Part shown: piece after piece, positions 34,698 through 41,740 of the stretch
How the letters are laid out: each line of letters starts with the position of its first letter
Position numbering within the stretch: position 1 is the stretch's first letter
NCBI GenBank assembly: GCA_945868475.1
Contig: CAMBLM010000001.1
Coordinates: forward strand, 62,001-126,000
Direction: 5' to 3'
Origin: an uncultured Ruminococcus sp.
GTDB lineage: Bacteria; Bacillota; Clostridia; Oscillospirales; Ruminococcaceae
DNA: 64,000 bases
Made by a program: the position numbers and the translations under genes
The notes under the pieces: generated by a model
Seen by the model: only the letters and a program-made list of their open reading frames with translations
What the model was told of the DNA's origin: nothing
The model's database searches: none

Positions 34698-35483
34698 ATG
34701 GGTGAAAAAGTAACACTTTCGGGCGTCCCCGAAACGATGCTGCAAACGATCTATGCAAGAGCAAAGGAAACAAAAACGCGCGGTGCAATCTCGGATAAAA
34801 AGGCGGTCGAAATAGTCGAAAAGCTCAACTATGACTTCTCGCTCGCTGATAAGGATAAGGCAATGCATGACGGAGTTATCGCACGAACGATAGTCCTTGA
34901 CAGGCTTGCGAAAAAATACCTCGCCAAGTTTAAGAACGCTGTTGTCGTAAATATTGCCTGCGGTCTGGATACACGCTGTTACCGAATGAAAAACTTTTCG
35001 CACTGGTATAACCTCGACCTGCCCGAAACCATCGAAGTGCGAAGCAAGATACTTGCCCCGACCGAAAAGATAACGCAGATACCAATGTCCGCAATGGACG
35101 ACTGGGGCGGAGCGATAGCCGAAAGAGACGTTCCCGCGCTCGTTATCATCGAGGGTCTGACGATGTATCTTTCCGAGAGCGATGTGAAGCAGATCTTTGC
35201 AGTTATAGAAAAACGCTTTGAACACGCCGTTGTACTTGTCGAAACGATGAATCCAATGGTCGCAAAACGAATAAAGGAAAAATCCATCGAGGGCAGCAAG
35301 GCGAAGTTCACCTGGGGCGTGAAAAACGGCGAAGAGCTTGACAAAATAATCCCGGTCTTCCGCTATGTTGAGGAGCATAGCCTTTGCGAGGGAATGGCTG
35401 TGTTTGCGCCGATATATAAAGTCCTCGGCAAAATAAAATTCGTAAGCAATATCTCCAACAAGATAATCGTTATGGAGAAATAA
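34698..35483 (+). CDS. Class I SAM methyltransferase, LCM/PPM1 family
   Basis: 261 residues. VVNIACGLDTRCYRM is the SAM-binding motif I of the leucine-carboxyl-methyltransferase-like family; later blocks are YNLDLPETIEVRSKIL and IIEGLTMYLSESDV. In bacteria these are usually O-methyltransferases of small or polyketide-like molecules with unknown substrates. RBS AGGAAGGA. It is a single gene with its own GTTAG operator and terminator, which suggests metal-controlled expression together with the ABC exporters. Substrate not known. Confidence 0.88.
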   Translation: MGEKVTLSGVPETMLQTIYARAKETKTRGAISDKKAVEIVEKLNYDFSLADKDKAMHDGVIARTIVLDRLAKKYLAKFKNAVVVNIACGLDTRCYRMKNFSHWYNLDLPETIEVRSKILAPTEKITQIPMSAMDDWGGAIAERDVPALVIIEGLTMYLSESDVKQIFAVIEKRFEHAVVLVETMNPMVAKRIKEKSIEGSKAKFTWGVKNGEELDKIIPVFRYVEEHSLCEGMAVFAPIYKVLGKIKFVSNISNKIIVMEK

Positions 35484-35487
35484 TAAA

Positions 35488-35528
35488 TGCCGGACAAACG
35501 GTCAGATATCGTTTGCCCGGCAATTTTT
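35488..35528. terminator. Terminator after methyltransferase
   Basis: TGCCGGACAAACG pairs with CGTTTG-CCCGGCA (one bulge), then ATTTTT. It sits between convergent genes. Confidence 0.85.
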
Positions 35529-35968
35529 ATGCCTTGCTGCGCAATTTGCAGTAGTTTTCATACTCAAAATCAAGTTCCTCAGCGGTGCGCTTGATGTGCC
35601 GCATCATTTCCCTTATGCGAACGCTGTCCTCGGGATGTTTGAGCAGAGATTGCTTGTAGCGGATATTGAAAAATCCCGATCTGTAGATGTTTTCGGGCGA
35701 AATTCACAGCTGATAATTCTTCGCGCGAAAATGACGTTCCGCTGCTCAATGAAAGGCAGTTTTCTATCTTTTCCTCCTTGACGAAAACAGTCCTGTCGTC
35801 AAGGTCAACGGTCTTTGTTGCAGGATTGTAGCAAGCCATACCTGCCTCACGCTCGGTCAGACCGAGCCACAAAAGATATATGTATTTTTCAGCTTCCGCC
35901 GAAAGTTTTTTCTGCTCCGCAAGCCTGCAAAGAGCAGAAAAGTCAAGAATTATTTCGTCGTTCATCAT
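35527..35968 (-). pseudogene. Hypothetical protein with one-base frameshift
   Basis: From ATG 35968 (AAAGGA upstream) the frame gives about 88 sensible residues (MNDEIILDFSALCRLAEQ... FSREELSAVN). A three-T run (AAA at 35700-35702 on the plus strand) then shifts the frame. Removing one T continues as SPENIYRSGFFNIRYKQSLL to a TAA at 35527-35529, about 146 residues in all. Without the correction the first frame runs into nonsense to 35579. Family not recognised; the helical C-terminus could bind nucleic acid or protein. A homopolymer sequencing error is a real alternative to mutation. Confidence 0.6.
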
Positions 35969-35985
35969 GCTGCGTCCTTTCGGGT

Positions 35986-36801
35986 TTATTTTCCGCCGCG
36001 GTATTCACCTGGGGTGATGCCCTCGTATTTTTTGAACTGCGCGGAGAAGTAAGAATTGTCGGGGAAGCCTGCGGCTTTTGCTATATCGGCAATATTTTTT
36101 TTGGAGTAAACAAGCATTTCCTTTGCGTGCTGGATACGCACTTTTGTGAGATATTCCATTGGGCGCATCTGGAAATTTTTCTTGAATAATCGGCAAAGGT
36201 GCTGCTCTGTGATGCCTGCCGTGTTAGCCATATCTGCAAGCTTTATCGCTCCCGAATAGTTTTCTTCGATAAACTGAAGTACGTCTGCAAGCGCCGCTGT
36301 ACTTACGGAAGTCAGTTCCGACTGGCGGTTGTCCGCGATCTTTCTGTATTCGATAAGCAGGTCGTAAAGGTTCGCCGAAGCGTAATGATTGCCGTAAATT
36401 TTGTCGCTCTTTATTGCGTAATACGCCTTGCGGAGTATGCGGTTCATTCGCTCCGCATCGGCAGCAGGGAAGTAATCGTAATGGTCAAGCCCCCACTTTT
36501 CAAGCAGCGGCTCTGCGCCAGAACCCGAAAAGCATACCCAGCTCACTATCCACGCTTTGGACAGCGAATGGTATTTATGGGGAAGATGCGGAGGAATGTA
36601 GAAAACAGAATTTTCGGGCAGCTTCACGCTCTCACCGTTCACGGTTATTTCTCCCTCGCCCTCATTCGTGACGAGTATCTGCGGATAATCATAGCCGCCT
36701 GTTCGGTCAACGGGATACTGCCAACATTCCGCACCGATGCCGACAATATAAAACGGCAGGTCTTTTTCATCTCCGATTATAGGAAAAACTTGCTTTTGCA
36801 T
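35986..36801 (-). CDS. AraC-family regulator with cupin sensor
   Basis: 271 residues from ATG 36801 (GAGGTG six bases upstream). Residues about 15-150 form a cupin-like ligand domain (GYDYPQILVTNEGEGEI, SVFYIPPHLPHKYH). Residues about 170-271 form the double helix-turn-helix of AraC regulators (IKLADMANTAGITEQHLCRL and IADIAKAAGFPDNSYFSAQF). Such proteins usually sense sugars or small metabolites. The target cannot be named. It sits 17 bases before the frameshifted gene on the same strand, so the two may be one operon. Confidence 0.92.
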   Translation of the reverse strand: MQKQVFPIIGDEKDLPFYIVGIGAECWQYPVDRTGGYDYPQILVTNEGEGEITVNGESVKLPENSVFYIPPHLPHKYHSLSKAWIVSWVCFSGSGAEPLLEKWGLDHYDYFPAADAERMNRILRKAYYAIKSDKIYGNHYASANLYDLLIEYRKIADNRQSELTSVSTAALADVLQFIEENYSGAIKLADMANTAGITEQHLCRLFKKNFQMRPMEYLTKVRIQHAKEMLVYSKKNIADIAKAAGFPDNSYFSAQFKKYEGITPGEYRGGK

Positions 36802-36831
36802 TTTATGCACCTCAGCTTAAAATCTACCTTT

Positions 36832-36860
36832 ATGATACCATTTCTATGTTGTTTTGTCAA
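36832..36860 (-). promoter_or_regulatory. Promoter of AraC-family gene
   Basis: On the minus strand TTGACA (36855-36860), 17 bases, TATCAT (36832-36837), about 30 bases before the start codon. The AT-rich gap from here to 37054 shows nothing else clear. Confidence 0.8.
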
Positions 36861-37054
36861 GAACAAGCACAAAAACAGGGCATGAAAAACACCACTTGAT
36901 GAAGTGCGTTAAATAATAAAAACCAATAAAAATATAGACAAAAATCATCACATGATCCATATAACGCTGCTGAAAAGGCTGCAAGGTCATGCTTGATTTT
37001 TGAATAGTTTTAATTGGATTTTAGTTTAAATCACTATTTTTTAACTATTAAATA

Positions 37055-37588
37055 TCAAAGTGCCGTTCCTCTTTTCGGCACGAAAAATCCGCTCATATCA
37101 GCTTTTTCAAGCATCAGCAGATCGATCTTTTTGTCGATCCCACCTGCATAACCCGTAAGACTTCCGTCCGATCCGACAACACGGTGGCAGGGAATGATTA
37201 TCGATATCTCATTGTGTCCGACAGCACCTCCTACCGCCTGCGCAGACATTTTTTCCGTGCCTTTTTTCTTCGCAAGCTCACGGGCGATATCGCCGTAAGT
37301 AATGGTTTTTCCGTAAGGTATCTTCAAAAGTATATCCCATACTTCGCGCCGAAAATCCGTACCGATAGGGTGAAGCGGCGGCGTGAAATCCGGTTCGTTT
37401 CCGCCAAAATATATATCGAGCCATTCTTTAGCCTGCACTAAAGCAGATGTTGTTCCCTTGGCATATTCTTTCGGAAGATCGGCGGCAAAATATTTCTGCC
37501 CGTAAAACCATAGCCCGATCAGACCGACTTCATCGGCTGCAAGAAGTATCTTACCGAGCGGAGAAACATGATCTGTCGTGCAAATCAT
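37055..37588 (-). CDS. ogt: Methylated-DNA--protein-cysteine S-methyltransferase
   Basis: 177 residues. Repairs O6-methylguanine by transferring the methyl to its own Cys in the IIPCHRVVGSDGSLTGYAGG motif; the helix-turn-helix segment (TITYGDIARELA... MSAQAVGGAVGHN) is also clear. It is the Ogt type without an Ada N-terminal domain. It lies two bases after the end of the ATC-hydrolase-like gene and is probably co-transcribed with it. A hairpin (GTGCCG..CGGCAC) overlaps its last codons. Confidence 0.95.
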   Translation of the reverse strand: MICTTDHVSPLGKILLAADEVGLIGLWFYGQKYFAADLPKEYAKGTTSALVQAKEWLDIYFGGNEPDFTPPLHPIGTDFRREVWDILLKIPYGKTITYGDIARELAKKKGTEKMSAQAVGGAVGHNEISIIIPCHRVVGSDGSLTGYAGGIDKKIDLLMLEKADMSGFFVPKRGTAL

Positions 37589-37590
37589 TT

Positions 37591-38184
37591 TTACCTCTTT
37601 TTAAAAGTATAATCGCACATACTTCCACCGCGTCCGATCTGCTCGGTGTAAATAAACTCCGCACGCGGAAGAGTGCTGTACATAAGATCATCGACCTCGC
37701 AAAAGACCGCTGTCATTTCAGGCATGCCGTACTTCGTAAAAAGCTGCTGATAAATGCACTTGTGCGTTATCATCGTGAAGCGGTCGCTCGGGCATTTCGG
37801 GAACTCCACGTCCCAGCCGAAGCCGAGCGTGTGAGCAAATTTTATCGGCATCGTCTGCTTTAAAAGCTTCACGAACCAGCCGTGGCTCGCAAGCTTTTCC
37901 ATCGAAGCCTTTGTCGGCTCAAGAAACTTGTACATCTCATCGGCAACGGCTTTTTCGGCTTCGCTGCGTGTTTTGCCGCTTTCTTCAAGCACAAGGACCA
38001 TTGCCAGAGCAGTCAAAAGATTGCACAAATGCCCGTAATTATTATCATCTGTATAGTCGGAGTTTTCGGCAATAAGTTCAGACATTTTCCCGCACAGACG
38101 AAGCTTGTTACGCTCGCTCCATTCGCCGTAAAAGTCCCTGAATCTGCTCTGCATTATCATCTTTTCGGAAATATATTTTTTCAT
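37591..38184 (-). CDS. L-2-amino-thiazoline-4-carboxylate hydrolase-like protein
   Basis: 197 residues resembling the ATC-hydrolase family: a helical N-terminus, a conserved FCEVDDLMYSTLPRAEFIYTE block and the terminal GRGGSMCDYTFKK, with Cys and Asp typical of the family. True ATC hydrolases make cysteine precursors; many family members in gut Firmicutes have no known substrate. RBS AAAGGA. First gene of a two-gene unit with ogt. Confidence 0.78.
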   Translation of the reverse strand: MKKYISEKMIMQSRFRDFYGEWSERNKLRLCGKMSELIAENSDYTDDNNYGHLCNLLTALAMVLVLEESGKTRSEAEKAVADEMYKFLEPTKASMEKLASHGWFVKLLKQTMPIKFAHTLGFGWDVEFPKCPSDRFTMITHKCIYQQLFTKYGMPEMTAVFCEVDDLMYSTLPRAEFIYTEQIGRGGSMCDYTFKKR

Positions 38185-38226
38185 AACGATCGTCCTTTAA
38201 CAAAATTATTGTGAAATGCTGATAAC

Positions 38227-38255
38227 ATTATATCACATTGATTTCCTTAAAACAA
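38227..38255 (-). promoter_or_regulatory. Promoter of ATC-hydrolase-like/ogt unit
   Basis: Minus strand TTGTTT (38250-38255), 17 bases, TATAAT (38227-38232). Confidence 0.75.
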
Positions 38256-38293
38256 CATTTGTAAGTTTGGACGAACAATTTTTAAATTCCGAG

Positions 38294-38947
38294 TTATAAC
38301 TTTTTAGCAATTAATTCAACGCTGTCAAAGCTGACAGGAATATCCTTTCCATATCCTTCGGGAGGTATTCCCGAAAAATCCGGTGGCGTAATACCAAGCA
38401 TTGTGTATACACCAAGCATATCATTCATTATCGGCATTCTGTCACCATCAAAAAATTCACCCGATGTTTCGTCTGTTAATGAAAGCGTATCGTAAATCAC
38501 TCTGAGCAGACATATATCAGTGTTTATAAACAAATCGTAGTATTCCTTGTATTTTCCTACAGAATATTGATTTTTATCAGGACGGTTGTATCGATAATGA
38601 TTTTTTACATATTCACAAGTCTTGAAATTTAAGCAAAATCTGTATTCCGTATACAGCCAGTTAGCTTTGTCGCAAACATCGCATGGATAAAAATTTTTTC
38701 CGCTTTTATCAGGCATACATACAGGTACAAGAATTTCTCCCGGACACAAATCAGATGTGTTCCAATATTGCAAATACCGTCCTTTAGTATTCAGACGAAA
38801 ATCTATCAGTGTATAATCCGACAAGCTTATTAAATAATTACGCCATTTGCTATAATTATAATTAAAATAATCAATTAAGTTAATAATTATTTTTAAACCA
38901 TAACAAAACATACCTTTAATATTTAATCTTGAAATATCGCTTCCCAT
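38294..38947 (-). CDS. Hypothetical AT-rich protein
   Basis: 217 residues from ATG 38947 (AGGTGGG upstream). Rich in Tyr, Asn, Asp and Ile, with a pair of cysteine clusters (CPGE..., CDVCDK, CLNFKTCEYV); no motif recognised. Base composition and codon use are clearly more AT-rich than the neighbouring genes, which suggests transfer from elsewhere. It has its own promoter, back to back with the promoter/operator of the ABC exporters. Orphan toxin, immunity or mobile-element cargo are possibilities without direct support. Confidence 0.65.
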   Translation of the reverse strand: MGSDISRLNIKGMFCYGLKIIINLIDYFNYNYSKWRNYLISLSDYTLIDFRLNTKGRYLQYWNTSDLCPGEILVPVCMPDKSGKNFYPCDVCDKANWLYTEYRFCLNFKTCEYVKNHYRYNRPDKNQYSVGKYKEYYDLFINTDICLLRVIYDTLSLTDETSGEFFDGDRMPIMNDMLGVYTMLGITPPDFSGIPPEGYGKDIPVSFDSVELIAKKL

Positions 38948-38977
38948 TATAATCCCACCTTGCATTATTTTGAGCAT

Positions 38978-39006
38978 ATTATATCATACTTTTCTCCGAA
39001 AATCAA
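38978..39006 (-). promoter_or_regulatory. Promoter of AT-rich hypothetical gene
   Basis: Minus strand TTGATT (39001-39006), 17 bases, TATAAT (38978-38983). Confidence 0.75.
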
Positions 39007-39022
39007 CAAAAAACACGGTAAA

Positions 39023-39038
39023 TTTAGCCAGTGCTAAC
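39023..39038. promoter_or_regulatory. Operator 1 of ABC exporter operon
   Basis: TTTAGCCAGTGCTAAC: the TTAG-N6-CTAA palindrome ending eight bases before the -35 box. It lacks only the first G of the GTTAG-N6-CTAAC pattern. Confidence 0.6.
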
Positions 39039-39045
39039 TTTTTCC

Positions 39046-39074
39046 TTGACAGAGCAAAATCTTTATGTTATAAT
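39046..39074 (+). promoter_or_regulatory. Consensus promoter of ABC exporter operon
   Basis: TTGACA (39046-39051), exactly 17 bases, TATAAT (39069-39074): both boxes match the sigma-70 consensus. A small hairpin with a T-run (AGGTGT-GAAGA-ACACCTTTT, 39081-39100) follows at once and could attenuate. Confidence 0.88.
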
Positions 39075-39098
39075 TCAATTAGGTGTGAAGAACACCTT

Positions 39099-39204
39099 TT
39101 ATACTAATTTTTAAACTGAAAGTGTACAAAAAATCAAGAAAAAGCTCGCATATATGGGCTTTGCGCAGATTTTTTGTCTACACTTTGATTAAAAATTAGT
39201 ATTA
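39099..39204. repeat. MITE-like palindromic element family 3
   Basis: The 100-base core (39102-39201) starts TACTAATTTTTAAACTGAAA and ends with the near-inverse TTTGATTAAAAATTAGTA, with TTA on both sides as a direct repeat. A second inner arm pair is GTGTACAAAAAATC with GATTTTTTGTCTACAC. It stands in the leader between the promoter and the first ABC gene. No ORF. Confidence 0.8.
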
Positions 39205-39216
39205 AAATCTATATTA

Positions 39217-39232
39217 GTTAGTTTTGCCTAAC
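39217..39232. promoter_or_regulatory. Operator 2 of ABC exporter operon
   Basis: GTTAGTTTTGCCTAAC, GTTAG-N6-CTAAC. With its flanks (TTAGTTTTGCCTAACCT) it comes close to the DtxR/IdeR box. Confidence 0.65.
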
Positions 39233-39280
39233 CTGAATAAGATTGCGAATTTCGTCTGTGTCTTATTTTTTTGATATGAG

Positions 39281-39296
39281 GTTAGCAAAGGCTAAC
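39281..39296. promoter_or_regulatory. Operator 3 of ABC exporter operon
   Basis: GTTAGCAAAGGCTAAC, GTTAG-N6-CTAAC, ending next to the GAGAGGAG ribosome site of the first ABC gene, so bound repressor here would act as a roadblock. Confidence 0.65.
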
Positions 39297-39309
39297 GAGA
39301 GGAGATAAA

Positions 39310-40899
39310 ATGATAGATAAAGAGCTTCTGCGGCTGTTGGGCGGCAGCAGAAAATACATTTTCTATACGGTCGGCGCAATGGTGATAGGTCTGATCGCGA
39401 ATCTTTCGATAACCGTAAGCATCTGCTATGCGATAAAGCTGCTTTCACAAAGCGCAGAACCGGGCGCATACATAATTCCTGCGGTCTGTGCAGTTGTCGG
39501 CGTTGCCGTCCGCTATGCCGCAAGCAGGATCACGGGAAATCTGAAAGACTTGCTTGGCAGAAAAGCGAAGAAAGACCTGCGCGAAAAAACATACGATAAA
39601 ATAGTCCGCCTTGGAGTGAGAAGCACGGACGGAATGAGCATCGCAGGACTTACTCAGGTCGCAATGGAGGGCATCGAACAGCTCGACCTCTACTATTCTT
39701 CGTATATCCCACAGTTTTTCTATGCGATGCTCGCACCGATAATACTGTTTTTTGTCACGGTCGGAATCGACTGGAGAGTTGCGGTCGTACTGCTTTGCTG
39801 CGTTCCGCTAATACCTGTTTCGATAGTCGCAGTTTCAAAATATGCAAAGAAAATTTTCGCTAAATACTGGGGAAAGTACACCTCGATGGGCGATAGCTTC
39901 CTTGACAGCGTTCAGGGTTTGCGCGAATTAAAAATTTTCCGCGCAGATGCCGCACAGCATGTAAAAATGAACGAAAATGCCGAGGAGTTCCGCAAGATAA
40001 CGATGAAAGTCCTTGTTATGCAGCTCGCAAGCACGACTATAATGGACATTGTTGCTTACGGCGGCGCAGGCCTGGGCATCGCGTTTGCGGTTACGGGCGT
40101 TGCGAACAGAGGACTTTCGCCCATTTCGGCACTTTTTCTCATACTCGTTGCGGTGGATTTCTTCCTGCCGCTCCGTGCGTTCGGCTCGGCTTTCCACGTT
40201 GCAATGAACGGCGCAAGCGCAGGCAAAAAAATACTCTCACTCCTGGCACAGCCTGACCCTGTTTGGGGCGTAGAAAAGCTTTCCGACACCGAATTGAAGC
40301 TGGAAAATGTCACATTCAGCTATGACGGTGAGCGCGATGTGCTGAAAAACGTCACGATGACTTTTCCCGAAAAGGGAATGACCTCGATAGTCGGCGAAAG
40401 CGGCTGCGGAAAATCAACGGCGGTCGGATTGCTTTACGGCGCGCTCCGTCCGAAGTCGGGCAAGGTCACAGCAGGCGGAAAGCCGCTTGAAAGCATTTCG
40501 CGTGAGGAATATTACTCAAAGCTTGCGGTCGTCAGCTACAATACATATATCTTCAATACGACCGTCCGTGAGAATTTCAGGCTTGCAAAAGAAAATGTCA
40601 CCGATGATGAGATTTTCGACGCACTCGAAAAAGTGAACCTTGCCGATTTTATCCGTGAGAACGGCGGACTTGACAAGGAGATAACCGAGGACGGCGCAAA
40701 TATTTCGGGCGGTCAGAAACAAAGGCTTGCGCTTGCCGTAAACCTTGTTGCGGACAAGTCCGTCTATATATTTGACGAAGCAACGAGCAACATCGATATT
40801 GAGAGTGAAGCTGTTATTATGCATAATATCAAAACGCTTTCCGAGAAGAAAAGCGCTTATGAAAGTTGCTTACGCAGGCGAAGCGCAGATGATAGTTGA
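39310..40899 (+). CDS. ABC exporter (TMD-NBD), C-terminus lost
   Basis: 529 residues. Residues 1-about 310 form six transmembrane helices; the nucleotide-binding domain follows with Walker A GESGCGKST, signature SGGQKQRLALAV and Walker B YIFDEATSNIDIE. After the D-loop the sequence should continue to the H-loop (xxISHR); instead it ends in about 20 unrelated residues (SCLRRRSADDS) read from the next gene in another frame. About 60 residues are missing, including the switch His, so ATPase function is probably damaged. Family: YbtPQ/IrtAB-like siderophore-type half transporters. Under the GTTAG operators. Confidence 0.8.
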   Translation: MIDKELLRLLGGSRKYIFYTVGAMVIGLIANLSITVSICYAIKLLSQSAEPGAYIIPAVCAVVGVAVRYAASRITGNLKDLLGRKAKKDLREKTYDKIVRLGVRSTDGMSIAGLTQVAMEGIEQLDLYYSSYIPQFFYAMLAPIILFFVTVGIDWRVAVVLLCCVPLIPVSIVAVSKYAKKIFAKYWGKYTSMGDSFLDSVQGLRELKIFRADAAQHVKMNENAEEFRKITMKVLVMQLASTTIMDIVAYGGAGLGIAFAVTGVANRGLSPISALFLILVAVDFFLPLRAFGSAFHVAMNGASAGKKILSLLAQPDPVWGVEKLSDTELKLENVTFSYDGERDVLKNVTMTFPEKGMTSIVGESGCGKSTAVGLLYGALRPKSGKVTAGGKPLESISREEYYSKLAVVSYNTYIFNTTVRENFRLAKENVTDDEIFDALEKVNLADFIRENGGLDKEITEDGANISGGQKQRLALAVNLVADKSVYIFDEATSNIDIESEAVIMHNIKTLSEKKSAYESCLRRRSADDS

Positions 40900-41737
40900 C
40901 GATGCTCTCAACAGAATGTATGAAATTCTCGAAACAGAGCCGCTTTCCGAATCGAAAAAGAACGAAAAGCCGCAGGATTCCTCTATCACTCTCGACAATG
41001 TTATCTTTGCATACGAAAATTCCGAGGTCAATGCCATTGACGGCATAAACCTCTCGGTAAAAGCAGGCGAGCATATCGCTCTTGTAGGTCCCTCGGGCGG
41101 CGGCAAAACGACACTCGCTTCGCTTATCGCACGTTTCTGGGACGTAAAGAGGGGTGCTGTCAAGATCGGCGGCACAGATGTCCGCAATATCCCCTCGGAC
41201 GAGCTTATGAATTATGTTTCTTACGTTTTCCAGGACAGCAAGCTGCTTAAAATGAGCATTATGGATAATATCCGCATGGGCAGACCCGATGCCACCGATG
41301 AAGAGGTAATGCAGGCTCTGCGTGACGCTCAGTGTATGGATATCATCGAAAAATTCCCCGACGGCGTTAATACTATGATAGGTTCAAAGGGTATTTACGT
41401 TTCGGGCGGTGAGTGTCAGCGTCTTTCCATCGCAAGAGCATTCCTTAAAAATGCCCCCGTGCTTATCCTTGACGAAGCGACCGCTTTCGCAGACCCCGAT
41501 AATGAACGCCTTGTTCAGCAGGCTTTTGAAAAGCTTTCTAAGGATAAGACAGTTATAATGATCGCCCACAGATTATCGACCGTTACTAACGCAGACTGCA
41601 TCTACGTTCTCGCTGACGGAAAGATCGCAGAGAGCGGCAAGCACAGCGAACTTGTTGCCAATAACGGTATCTACAGCCGTATGTGGAACGAATACAACAA
41701 ATCCGTCAACCGGCAGGTTGGAAAGGCAGGCGTGTAA
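40859..41737 (+). CDS. ABC exporter NBD fragment, transmembrane part lost
   Basis: 292 residues from the first ATG after the scar (weak RBS; the open frame extends left to 40745 inside the previous gene). It opens with KVAYAGEAQMIVDDALNRMY, the sequence that normally follows the sixth membrane helix of an exporter, then a complete NBD: GPSGGGKTT, SGGECQRLSIARAF, LILDEATAFADPD, AHRLSTV. The roughly 300-residue membrane domain is absent. The junction near 40850 joins the cut end of the previous transporter to this point, as a single deletion would. May be non-functional. Confidence 0.78.
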   Translation: MKVAYAGEAQMIVDDALNRMYEILETEPLSESKKNEKPQDSSITLDNVIFAYENSEVNAIDGINLSVKAGEHIALVGPSGGGKTTLASLIARFWDVKRGAVKIGGTDVRNIPSDELMNYVSYVFQDSKLLKMSIMDNIRMGRPDATDEEVMQALRDAQCMDIIEKFPDGVNTMIGSKGIYVSGGECQRLSIARAFLKNAPVLILDEATAFADPDNERLVQQAFEKLSKDKTVIMIAHRLSTVTNADCIYVLADGKIAESGKHSELVANNGIYSRMWNEYNKSVNRQVGKAGV

Positions 41738-41740
41738 AAT

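Noticed and set aside
40745-40899. Programmed frameshift joining the first two ABC genes
   Set aside because: The missing H-loop and membrane domain show lost sequence; a frameshift would not restore either.
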